DNA of 14,375 nt. It comes from Candidatus Omnitrophota bacterium. GTDB lineage: Bacteria; Omnitrophota; Koll11; Aquiviventales; Aquiviventaceae. A program made the translations under genes and the position numbers. Location: assembly GCA_016196415.1 (NCBI GenBank), contig JACPXS010000023.1:1-14375 (forward strand). The letters are read 5' to 3'. Shown here one piece after another: positions 1 through 6,224 of this stretch. The notes under the pieces are model-generated. The model searched no databases. It saw only the letters and a program-made list of their open reading frames with translations, and was not told the origin of the DNA. Within the stretch, counting starts at the first letter, position 1; each line of letters opens with the position of its first letter.

Positions 1-5
1 TTCTT

Positions 6-36
6 ACATTACACATTCCACTTTTCACATTACACA
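6..36. repeat. 10-bp direct repeat upstream of tRNA-Val
   Basis: ACATTACACA occurs at 6-15 and again at 27-36, offset by 21 bp (about two helical turns), just before the tRNA-Val gene. The surrounding 40 bases are AT-rich and should contain the tRNA promoter, but I could not place a convincing -35/-10 pair. The repeat may be a regulator site or simply low-complexity promoter DNA; the window edge hides what lies upstream. Confidence 0.4.
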
Positions 37-44
37 GTAGTTCG

Positions 45-118
45 GGGCGGTTAGCTCAGTTGGTTAGAGCGACGGATTTACATTCCGTAGGTCCCTGGTT
101 CGAATCCAGGATCGCCCA
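45..118 (+). tRNA. tRNA-Val (anticodon UAC)
   Basis: A full 74-nt cloverleaf can be folded by eye. The acceptor GGGCGGT pairs with ATCGCCC with one G-U. The D stem is GCTC/GAGC. The anticodon stem ACGGA/TCCGT encloses the loop TTTACAT, so positions 34-36 read TAC (valine, GUA codons). The T stem CCTGG/CCAGG encloses TTCGAAT, and the discriminator is A at 118. The 3' CCA is not encoded (ACG follows), so it must be added by tRNA nucleotidyltransferase. The gene lies 33 nt before the small membrane-protein gene and is probably co-transcribed with it and with tRNA-Asp. Confidence 0.95.
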
Positions 119-151
119 CGTCATCGCTGGACGCCAAGATGAGGAGGAGGG

Positions 152-490
152 ATGGCGGACCTCGGGAAGAGCTCCACCGGGCTGCAACCGAATGTCGCGG
201 CCCTGCTCGCTTACCTCGTCGGGTTCGTCAGCGGGCTCGTGTTCTTCCTGATCGAGAAGGAGAGCAAGTTCGTGAAGTTCCACGCCATGCAGTCGATCTG
301 TTTATCCGGCGGGCTCTTTGTCCTGGGGCTGGTGCTGGGGTTCATCCCCATCCTGAACCTGCTCATCATCCTCCTCAACCTGCTGGGGTTGGGCCTGTGG
401 ATCGTCTGCATGGTCAAGGCCTATCAGGGGGAGTGGTTCAAGCTGCCGGTCGTCGGCGATCTCGCCGCCCAGCAGGTCGGCGGCCTCTAG
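152..490 (+). CDS. DUF4870/Tic20-like small integral membrane protein
   Basis: A 112-residue, strongly hydrophobic protein. Residues 14-35 form a first membrane segment. It is followed by the charged stretch EKESKFVKFHAMQS, whose F-V-K/R-F-H-A-x-Q core is the hallmark of DUF4870/Tic20-like proteins. Hydrophobic segments at about 50-67 and 68-88 complete a probable three-helix topology. Function in this family is unknown; a membrane chaperone or transport-linked role is sometimes proposed. The ATG at 152 is chosen because GGAGGAGGG lies directly upstream. The gene sits alone between two tRNA genes (33 nt after tRNA-Val, 38 nt before tRNA-Asp) with no visible separate promoter or terminator, so its mRNA is probably released by tRNA processing. 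Confidence 0.82.
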   Translation: MADLGKSSTGLQPNVAALLAYLVGFVSGLVFFLIEKESKFVKFHAMQSICLSGGLFVLGLVLGFIPILNLLIILLNLLGLGLWIVCMVKAYQGEWFKLPVVGDLAAQQVGGL

Positions 491-528
491 CTCGTCGTTC
501 CCGGGCCTCTCCGCTGCGCTTCAGCTTT

Positions 529-603
529 GGGGACGTAGCTCAGCTTGGTTAGAGCGATGGCTTGTCAAGCCATAGGTCGCGGGTTCGAGCCCCGTCGTCC
601 CCG
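529..603 (+). tRNA. tRNA-Asp (anticodon GUC)
   Basis: A 75-nt cloverleaf. The acceptor GGGGACG pairs with CGTCCCC. The D stem is GCTC/GAGC. The anticodon stem ATGGC/GCCAT encloses the loop TTGTCAA, giving anticodon GTC (Asp). The T stem GCGGG/CCCGT (one G-U) encloses TTCGAGC, and the discriminator is G603. CCA is not encoded. The last 15 bases (589-603) recur exactly at 3982-3996, the usual signature of integration into a tRNA 3' end. The gene is followed 24 nt later by a strong intrinsic terminator. Confidence 0.95.
589..603. repeat. putative attachment core, copy 1 (3' end of tRNA-Asp)
   Basis: GCCCCGTCGTCCCCG, running from the end of the T loop to the discriminator base, is repeated exactly and in the same orientation at 3982-3996. 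Tyrosine integrases commonly use tRNA 3' ends as att sites and leave the tRNA intact on one side. The sequence identity is seen directly; the att role is inferred, and no integrase gene is visible in the window. Confidence 0.5.
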
Positions 604-626
604 TTCTTATCTCTACTACTTGTGAT

Positions 627-661
627 AACGCCAGTTACGGTTTGCCGTAGCTGGCGTTTTT
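627..661 (+). terminator. strong intrinsic terminator after tRNA-Asp
   Basis: The stem AACGCCAGTTACGG pairs with CCGTAGCTGGCGTT over 14 base pairs with a single T-G wobble, around a TTTG loop, and runs straight into a T tract (657-661). It should end the tRNA-Val/DUF4870/tRNA-Asp transcript and insulates it from the gene pair at 827-3786. Confidence 0.9.
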
Positions 662-736
662 CGCTTTGAAATATGGCCTGTGCCACGCCTGGCACTCTTC
701 TTTACGGTTCGTATCCATCGCAATTGTGAACTGGAT

Positions 737-766
737 TTGCCATTGCTATCGCTTCCGTCTTACAAT
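737..766 (+). promoter_or_regulatory. sigma70-type promoter for the membrane/transglutaminase gene pair
   Basis: TTGCCA (737-742) and TACAAT (761-766) are separated by 18 bp, each one base from its consensus hexamer. The predicted start at about 773 gives a leader of roughly 50 nt before the ATG at 827. It lies after the terminator at 627-661, so the pair has its own transcription start. Confidence 0.6.
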
Positions 767-826
767 AGACTCGTTTCTTAGTGCACTCATTCCCCGCACA
801 TCGCAGAAGGATCCCGGAAAAGAAGC

Positions 827-1882
827 ATGGTGTCCAAAGAAGCTCCCCTGCACGTTGAGACAGCTGGCAGAGACATCGTAATCCGATCGCCGCGAGCGCC
901 CTGGATGGAATTCATCCTCCATTTCTCGACGGCAGGGCTGTACACGTGCATCTGGTTTGTTCTCCGAGCCCGAGAGGTCAATCGGCTATTGGGAAAGACC
1001 TTCACCCCTTGGCTGTGGTTCTTCGTCCCGCATGTCGCCCTTGCGCAGATCGTGGCTCTGCCCCGCTTTCTCAAACAATGGAACGTACTCGCTGAACGAA
1101 ACAGGACGTCGACTTGGGACGGATGGCGCGGCACCTGGGTGTTCGCCGTGATTGGTGTGACGGTGGTGTCCATGATCGGAAACCGAGTCGAGCTTCCCGG
1201 TTGGGCATCAGCCGCTGCGATGACGGGATGGGCGTGCTTGTTCGCGGTCTTGCAGTGGCATGTGAATCACGTGAAGGAAGCGATCGGAGGCGTCACCTAC
1301 AAGGGCTCGCGACGAAACTATTCCGTCATGGAGTGGATCGCCGTGGTCGTGGGCCTGCCCTTGATGCTCACCGGGAGCGGCGTCTTGCTTATGAGATCGA
1401 TCGGGATGCGGCACATAGAATCATTGGTGGCTGGCTCTACTTATACGGACCCAAAAGGTATCTTCCGATTTCCAATTGCGGGAAAGGGGTGGTCGGTTGT
1501 CAAGATCGGCACCCATTCGGACGGCAATGCTGTGCTCGAGCTTCAAGGGCCGCTGCAGGACATGTTCTTTCTCGTTTTCAAGTATGATCGGAGTATCAGC
1601 CTCGCAGAGATGACGCGGTCGAGGACTGTGGAGAGCCAGGAGCTCTTGAAGGGCGGCAGGTGCACGGAAGTGCGGTCGTTGGCGGCACGGCGACTGGCCG
1701 TCATTTCACGCATCCAGTGTGTCGGTAGAGAGCTGGGGATCCCGACCCTCATTACCCATACGCTCGTGGAGACGGACGAGGGCCTCTATGAATTGCGGGG
1801 GACGCTTTCCTCTGTGCGTCGCTCGTTTGCAGTCCACGAGCGGGACTTCAGGCGCATGGCAGGCGAGTTTGAGCCCCTATGA
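827..1882 (+). CDS. DUF4234-like multipass membrane protein with C-terminal soluble domain
   Basis: 351 residues. The N-terminal half is hydrophobic, with likely membrane segments at about 27-46, 62-79, 103-119, 127-146 and 169-189. The stretch MEFILHFSTAGLYTCIWF resembles the start of DUF4234 proteins (T-x-G-I/L-Y-x-x-x-W-F), and a similar pattern recurs in the third quarter. Residues 204-351 look soluble; the start, Y-x-D-P-x-G-x-F-R-F-P-I-x-x-G-W, resembles PsbP/Mog1-like or DUF1795-type domains, but that match is weak. The role is unknown; an envelope function is plausible. The start ATG has only a weak ribosome site (GGAAAAGAAG) but lies correctly behind the promoter at 737-766. The stop overlaps the next gene's start (ATGA), so the two are translationally coupled. 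Confidence 0.7.
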   Translation: MVSKEAPLHVETAGRDIVIRSPRAPWMEFILHFSTAGLYTCIWFVLRAREVNRLLGKTFTPWLWFFVPHVALAQIVALPRFLKQWNVLAERNRTSTWDGWRGTWVFAVIGVTVVSMIGNRVELPGWASAAAMTGWACLFAVLQWHVNHVKEAIGGVTYKGSRRNYSVMEWIAVVVGLPLMLTGSGVLLMRSIGMRHIESLVAGSTYTDPKGIFRFPIAGKGWSVVKIGTHSDGNAVLELQGPLQDMFFLVFKYDRSISLAEMTRSRTVESQELLKGGRCTEVRSLAARRLAVISRIQCVGRELGIPTLITHTLVETDEGLYELRGTLSSVRRSFAVHERDFRRMAGEFEPL

Positions 1883-3786
1883 GATCCGGCTGGCACGCGC
1901 TAAGCGTCCTGTTGTGTCTGCTGGCTGCCCGCCCGGCTGACGCAGAGGCGCCTGTGAGCTGGCGGCTGAATCGAGACGACGGCTTGATTCAGGAGCTGGG
2001 TGGCCTGCCAATTCCCTCCGTAGGCGATGATGACACTGGCCTGTCGCAGTTGCTGAATCGCACCCGCATTGATGTGGGAGACAAGAAAGTGACGAAGCGT
2101 GTGACGAATGCCTGGCATTTTGCCAATGTCGAAGCCATCCAGAGCTACGGGACGAAGACCATCCGGTTTGACGCCCTGACAGAACGCGTCACCGTGCACG
2201 AAGCGGCGGTCCTGACAGCGAAGGGTGAGCGGATCCCGTTTGACCCGGCAAGGCAGCAAGTGATCGATACCGACAGTTACGACATGTTCACTGACGAGAA
2301 AGAACTCGTGATCTCCTTCTCAGGCCTGGAAACTGGCAGCCTGGCGATTTTGGACTATGAGATCACGTCTCAGAGGGACTACGAGGGCATGGGCTGGTCG
2401 GAACGTGTGTTCCCTCAACAGCTGGTCGCACGAACTCTGTTCGAGCTCAGAGTCACCTGGAAGCCGAATGAACCAGTGCTCTGGACGTCATCCAGCAAAT
2501 GGGCCACGTGCGAGGCGGGCACCGGATCGCTAGTGTGCGTCGGGCGCGATATCCCTGCCGCGCAAACCGACCATGTTGTCTTTTGGCAGGATGAGTTGGG
2601 GCACATCGCCATCAGCGATATCCGTCAATGGTCGGAGGTGGCCGACCGCCTCAGGCCAGGGCTTGATGCGGCGGTTCGGGCCAATGAAGGCGCAGAGAAG
2701 GTATTGGCAGTCATCCTCGAGGGGAAGGGCTCGTTGGAGGACAGGATCGGCCGCCTACATGACTTTGTTGCTCGAAAAGTTCGGTATGTCTCGATGTCAG
2801 AGGCGGCTCACAGAATCAAGCCGCATGCCGTTGCCGACACGCTTCGAAATCGATACGGCGATTGCAAGGACAAGTCGACGGTCCTGATGCATCTCCTGGA
2901 CCGCATCGGAATCAACGCGTACCCGGTTCTTGTGGCTACAAACATCAGGAAGCCTGACAGTCTGCTGGTGCCATCTCCCTGGTACTTCGACCACATGGTT
3001 GTGTGCTTTGACTATCAGGGAGAAGAAAAGTGCTTGGATGCGACAGACTCCTATACGGACTGGCGGACCATTCCCGCCTGGATTCAGGGCGCGGCGTCCT
3101 TGGCGCTCGTCCCCGGAGGCGTGCCGTCCACGATCCCGATGCAAAAGTATCGCTGGGATATGGCCATCGACACCGACATCCGCTTTACGACTAAGGGGGG
3201 ACAGCGAGAGTCACAAGTCAGAAAATACCGTGGGGCGTACGCCGGAGCGCTCCGCGGCACCCTGGCCGGCAATACCAACGCAGACATAGTCCGCTGGGCG
3301 TCTGAGCAGTATCGGAAGACGGTGTCAGACCTTGCGGAGCCTGTGTTCGAGTTTCAAGGGATCGAGCAGGTGGGAGAAGACGTGCGGTTGTCCTCCGTAA
3401 CGGAGTTTGAGGCGCTTGCTGATGTCGAGGATGACTTGAACTATGCCGAGAACGATGCATGGGTTCTGGACGAAATTGAAAGCCTCTACGTGAAGAACAA
3501 GCTGTACGGCGTCTTCTTTCCCGGCCTGCGAATCGAATCGAATCACCAAATCGATACGGCCGGACATTGGATTTTGGTCAGCGGCGGTCCAAACGTCACA
3601 TTTATCCATGATTACGGAGCGATGACGCGCACCATCAGTATTGAGGGCAAGGACAAAGCCAAAGTCGCAACCCGGATCGAAATCCCCTCGCGACAGGTCG
3701 CTGTCTCAGAGATTAAGGAATTCAACAAGTTCTTGGACTTGCTCAAGCGTGAGTCCGCTATCAGCATCTCTGGAAAGAAGAAGTAG
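1879..3786 (+). CDS. exported DUF3857 / transglutaminase-like protein
   Basis: 635 residues. Residues 1-22 form a signal peptide (positive MRSGWH, hydrophobic VLLCLLAA, ADA|E cleavage pattern), so the protein should act in the periplasm or envelope. Residues of about 60-240 match the DUF3857 beta-rich domain; a transglutaminase-like core follows. Its Cys329 lies in NRYGDCKDKS, His372 in WYFDHMVV and Asp387 in KCLDATDS, which gives an intact Cys-His-Asp triad. A C-terminal beta-rich region (about 420-630), also typical of the family, completes it. Such proteins are thought to be proteases, peptide cross-linkers or peptidoglycan-related enzymes, but the substrate is unknown. The start overlaps the upstream stop by ATGA, so the protein probably works with the DUF4234-like membrane protein. 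No terminator follows clearly. Confidence 0.85.
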   Translation: MRSGWHALSVLLCLLAARPADAEAPVSWRLNRDDGLIQELGGLPIPSVGDDDTGLSQLLNRTRIDVGDKKVTKRVTNAWHFANVEAIQSYGTKTIRFDALTERVTVHEAAVLTAKGERIPFDPARQQVIDTDSYDMFTDEKELVISFSGLETGSLAILDYEITSQRDYEGMGWSERVFPQQLVARTLFELRVTWKPNEPVLWTSSSKWATCEAGTGSLVCVGRDIPAAQTDHVVFWQDELGHIAISDIRQWSEVADRLRPGLDAAVRANEGAEKVLAVILEGKGSLEDRIGRLHDFVARKVRYVSMSEAAHRIKPHAVADTLRNRYGDCKDKSTVLMHLLDRIGINAYPVLVATNIRKPDSLLVPSPWYFDHMVVCFDYQGEEKCLDATDSYTDWRTIPAWIQGAASLALVPGGVPSTIPMQKYRWDMAIDTDIRFTTKGGQRESQVRKYRGAYAGALRGTLAGNTNADIVRWASEQYRKTVSDLAEPVFEFQGIEQVGEDVRLSSVTEFEALADVEDDLNYAENDAWVLDEIESLYVKNKLYGVFFPGLRIESNHQIDTAGHWILVSGGPNVTFIHDYGAMTRTISIEGKDKAKVATRIEIPSRQVAVSEIKEFNKFLDLLKRESAISISGKKK

Positions 3787-3900
3787 ACTGGCATCGAAAT
3801 TCTTGGGACGCGATACCGAATCTGCAAGGAGCGAATTTCCGCTCCACTGAGTTGAGTATCGTGCCCACCCGAAATCCCCGAGACGCTACCTATCGCTCCC

Positions 3901-3999
3901 TCAGTTGACTGACAACGCTGCACACCACGCCCTGAACTCCGCCAAGAACGCCTGCCAAGCCGGATCAGCAGTTCTAGAATCGCCCCGTCGTCCCCGCAA
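3901..3999 (-). pseudogene. possible C-terminal gene remnant
   Basis: On the minus strand, an open frame closed upstream by TAA (4003-4005) and downstream by TGA (3901-3903) reads ...ADPAWQAFLAEFRAWCAA..., a plausible protein end with no start codon of its own. Its upstream end coincides with the tRNA-Asp-like 15-mer, as if a gene had been cut there by an integration or excision event. The stretch is only about 33 codons, so chance is a real possibility. Confidence 0.2.
3982..3996. repeat. putative attachment core, copy 2 (tRNA-Asp 3'-end duplicate)
   Basis: Exact 15/15 match to 589-603, in the same orientation, 3393 bp downstream. The rest of the tRNA is absent here. Directly after it, TTATTCACCACTT loosely resembles the TTATCTCTACTACTT that follows the real tRNA (gapped alignment), suggesting the repeat once extended a little further. 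The enclosed segment 604-3981 would be the cargo. Confidence 0.5.
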
Positions 4000-4058
4000 T
4001 TTTTATTCACCACTTAACTTACTATCCTGTAAAGGGTAGTGGCTTTCATATAGATATA

Positions 4059-4078
4059 ACTAGCTATAGCTTGTCTAT
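4059..4078. promoter_or_regulatory. palindromic operator, distal copy
   Basis: ACTAGCTATAGCTTGTCTAT, identical to the proximal copy at 4101-4120 except for one base (T instead of A at 4072, which breaks the palindrome at one position). The offset between copies is 42 bp, four helical turns, so two bound dimers would face the same side of the DNA. The likely binder is the HTH protein encoded at 4813-6141. Confidence 0.65.
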
Positions 4079-4083
4079 CATGA

Positions 4084-4089
4084 TATAGT
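4084..4089 (+). promoter_or_regulatory. likely -10 box of the nucleotidyltransferase/HTH operon
   Basis: TATAGT lies between the two operator copies. The expected -35 position (about 4060-4066) falls inside the distal palindrome and has no good TTGACA match, so the -35 is poor or the promoter is activator-dependent. A transcript starting near 4096 would carry the proximal palindrome in its 25-nt leader. The placement is what an autorepressed operon would show. Confidence 0.35.
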
Positions 4090-4100
4090 ACTTATTGTTT

Positions 4101-4120
4101 ACTAGCTATAGCTAGTCTAT
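4101..4120. promoter_or_regulatory. palindromic operator, proximal copy, abutting the start codon
   Basis: ACTAGCTATAGCTAGT (4101-4116) is a perfect 16-bp palindrome, followed by CTAT and then directly by the ATG at 4121. It occupies the place where a ribosome site should be, and no Shine-Dalgarno sequence is present. The same element could act as a DNA operator and, as RNA, fold over the start codon region. Confidence 0.65.
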
Positions 4121-4816
4121 ATGAGTAAACCACTCCGTAAGGCCCAAGCACAGATCCTGCGAACTGTGGCAGCCTCCAGTAGCCAGGTCTACCTGGTCGG
4201 AGGAACGGCCTTGGCCATGCGCTGTCGGCATCGCTATTCGGAGGATCTGGATTTCTTCACCCAGCGGTGGACTCAGGCGCTTCATCGAACGCTGGCCAAG
4301 CACATCACAGCAGCCACAGGGTTCCCCGCCAAGCTGCTGTCGGAGCAGCGCAAGCCTCGCCAGGCTGGAGTAGCTTTCTACAATTTCCAGGTGAGCACGA
4401 AGGATCTACTCAAGGTCGACCTGATTGAGGACTTCGACCGCCTGCTGCATCCGGTTGGGCCGGATGGAATCGCGTCGCTTGACGACATCTACCTGCGCAC
4501 GCTGCGCGCCGTGATCGGGTGGCGGGGCAAGCAGTCACCTACAGGGCAGGAGCTTAGTGGGGGCCGGCAGGAAGCTAAGGATATGTTTGATCTCTGGTAT
4601 CTATCGGCGCACCGCGCTCCGCTGCATGAATGGTTCCCGGCGCATTTCGGCCGCGAGGACTATGCCAGGCTGGCGCGCTGGCTGCAGGCGATGACGCGCC
4701 AAGACACGGCGTTTGCGCTGCTGGATGTCGCTCCGGGCTGCGACACCAAGCGGATCCTCCGCCACCTTGAGGACCAGATCTACGATCGCCTCAACCGAGT
4801 CTACGTATCACAATGA
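4121..4816 (+). CDS. AbiEii/AbiGii-type nucleotidyltransferase (predicted toxin)
   Basis: 231 residues. The segment VYLVGGTALAMRCRHRYSEDLDFF (23-46) is the AbiEii-type nucleotidyltransferase signature: a G27-G28-T turn, then S40-E41-D42-L43-D44, where D42 and D44 would bind the metal ions. K98-V99-D100 supplies the likely third carboxylate. EAKDMFDLWYLS (151-162) is the conserved C-terminal motif of the family. In type IV AbiE systems and in MenT enzymes, such proteins transfer nucleotides to a target (tRNA for MenT) and stop growth or block phage. Here the gene comes first and overlaps the HTH gene by ATGA; in classical AbiE the antitoxin comes first. The ATG at 4121 lacks a ribosome site, but the next Met (residue 33) lies within the catalytic motif, so 4121 is the only sensible start. 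Confidence 0.82.
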   Translation: MSKPLRKAQAQILRTVAASSSQVYLVGGTALAMRCRHRYSEDLDFFTQRWTQALHRTLAKHITAATGFPAKLLSEQRKPRQAGVAFYNFQVSTKDLLKVDLIEDFDRLLHPVGPDGIASLDDIYLRTLRAVIGWRGKQSPTGQELSGGRQEAKDMFDLWYLSAHRAPLHEWFPAHFGREDYARLARWLQAMTRQDTAFALLDVAPGCDTKRILRHLEDQIYDRLNRVYVSQ

Positions 4817-6141
4817 CCACCAACTGGTATTGGGATCTGCGGATTCCCTTCGAGACCATCAAGGCAATCCTGGCCGATGAGCGCAACCCGCGGTTTGCGC
4901 GGGTGGCCGGCAAACTGCTGGCTAGGACCAAGGATCCTGATGAGGTCTTCGCCCTTATCACGCCGGTGGCCTTCTGCCGGCGATTCCGCGCGATCCAGCG
5001 GGAGATCAGCAAGGATGAATGGACGAAGGACCAGGCGGCCTTCTGGCGGGCGACGTATGAGCGCTATCTCAGGGAATTGCGCAAGGCCGGCGTGCGGGTC
5101 AGGCAGGAAGAACCGAGTGAGCCGGATCCATTCATCAAGAACCTATTGGCCAAGCTCCGGTCCTGCCGGGAAGAAGCACATTTGTCTCAGGCGGCGCTGG
5201 CCAACGCGCTGGAATGCAGCCAGCAGTTTGTCTCCGGCATCGAGAGCGGGCGTGAAAAACCGACCCTGGACTACCTTCGGAAGTTCGCTAAAGCGGCCAA
5301 CTGCGAGTTCGATATCATTCTGCGGCCGCCACGCAAGGCGAATGCCGAGAATCGGAGAGTCGCCGAAGACTATACGCAGCTGAATGCTTGGGTCGAGAGC
5401 GAGCGCCACGCAGCCACAGAGATTGCCAAAGCGAACCGGCTGGACAAATGCCTGATGGAAGTGACGGCGCATTGTCCCGACAAGGTGCTGAATGCGCAAC
5501 AGGACGCATGGCGCTCAGCTGCTGGAGAAACCCTCAAGCATCGACAAGATGCGTTGCGGCAAGCCATGGAAAAGACACAGATCCATTCGTTTGGCTGGCC
5601 GATTGGGGTGGTGTTGGACCGGCCGGGGTTTGAGCCGAAGGCCTATCAGGACGGCATCCGCGCTAGCGTCCTCGTGGATGACAAGTCCCAGTACGATTAC
5701 TGGGCGCTCAGAAGCGACCTGGTCTTTTACCTGTTGAAGACGCTATTTGAGGACGTTCGCTCGGAGGGCAAAATCTTCCTGGATACGCGTATCGTCCGGA
5801 CGGCGGAGACGCTCCTGAGGATCCGCCGGCTGTATGGGGCGTTGGGAATTCCGGATGGCGAGCGGGTCGTTGTACGGATCCGATACACTGGGTTGCGCGG
5901 GCGCATGCTGACCGCTGCACATCCGGAGCGAGCAGTGCCGTTTGAGGTTCTCGAGCGCCGCGTCTGCGTCGAGAATGAAATCGACACCAGCATCCGGGAG
6001 CGCCTGGGGGATATCGAGTCCAAGCTCATCGATCTGGTGCATGCGGCGGTTTCCGAACTGACCGTCCTGTTTGACTATTTTGAGCTCCACAAAGAGCGGG
6101 TCGTCCAGCCGATCATCGACCAGTTCCTAAAGGGGCAGTGA
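4813..6141 (+). CDS. XRE-family HTH protein with long C-terminal domain (predicted antitoxin/regulator)
   Basis: 442 residues in three parts. Residues 1-95 are a helical domain (WYWDLRIPFETIKAIL..., Trp/Phe-rich), which I recall at the front of short HTH partners of AbiEii-type enzymes. Residues 108-165 are a clear XRE helix-turn-helix (LSQAALANALECSQQFVSGIE, then GREKPTLDYLRKFAKA). After a helical linker (175-255) comes a large domain from about 258 (SFGWPIGVVLDRPG) to the end, including QYDYWALR, LFEDVRSEGKIFLDTRI, YTGLRGRML and LFDYFEL. From memory this part resembles the C-terminal domain of AlbA_2/Schlafen-type 'ATP-binding' proteins. The start codon overlaps the toxin stop (ATGA), so translation is coupled. 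Its likely operators are the palindromes at 4059-4120. It is far longer than a simple antitoxin, so the extra domain may be a sensor or effector. Confidence 0.72.
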   Translation: MTTNWYWDLRIPFETIKAILADERNPRFARVAGKLLARTKDPDEVFALITPVAFCRRFRAIQREISKDEWTKDQAAFWRATYERYLRELRKAGVRVRQEEPSEPDPFIKNLLAKLRSCREEAHLSQAALANALECSQQFVSGIESGREKPTLDYLRKFAKAANCEFDIILRPPRKANAENRRVAEDYTQLNAWVESERHAATEIAKANRLDKCLMEVTAHCPDKVLNAQQDAWRSAAGETLKHRQDALRQAMEKTQIHSFGWPIGVVLDRPGFEPKAYQDGIRASVLVDDKSQYDYWALRSDLVFYLLKTLFEDVRSEGKIFLDTRIVRTAETLLRIRRLYGALGIPDGERVVVRIRYTGLRGRMLTAAHPERAVPFEVLERRVCVENEIDTSIRERLGDIESKLIDLVHAAVSELTVLFDYFELHKERVVQPIIDQFLKGQ

Positions 6142-6172
6142 CCTGCTCCCATGTCCTCGTTGTAACAGCGAT

Positions 6173-6192
6173 GATACACTAAGGATACACTA
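6173..6192. repeat. tandem GATACACTA repeat
   Basis: GATACACTA at 6173-6181 and 6184-6192 gives two copies with an 11-bp period in the gap between the HTH gene and typA. It may be one turn-spaced regulator site; function is unknown. No clear terminator was found in this gap: GGGGCAG/CTGCTCC (6132-6149) forms a hairpin over the HTH stop codon but has no T tract. Confidence 0.35.
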
Positions 6193-6224
6193 TGTCTTGA
6201 CAGCCGCCGTCGGTCAACGGGACG

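Larger units (their letters stand above)
3787..4120. other. gene-poor gap with a tRNA fragment and AT-rich control region
   Basis: This 334-bp gap holds several elements in order. GGAGCG/CGCTCC (3828-3845) is a weak hairpin without a T tract and a doubtful terminator. A minus-strand frame ending at 3901 reads as a gene-end remnant. The tRNA-Asp 3'-end copy lies at 3982-3996. The hairpin ACTATCC/GGGTAGT (4021-4040, one G-T) comes next. The last 80 bases are 30% GC and hold two palindromic operators and a TATAGT box. The composition break at about 3997 marks a boundary between two pieces of imported DNA or between cargo and promoter. Confidence 0.6.

Noticed and set aside
6132..6149. GGGGCAG/CTGCTCC hairpin after the HTH gene as a terminator
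   Set aside because: It overlaps the stop codon and has no following T tract.
6197..6202. TTGACA as a -35 box upstream of typA
   Set aside because: No acceptable -10 lies 16-18 bp downstream; the extended -10 at 6245-6253 is a better promoter.
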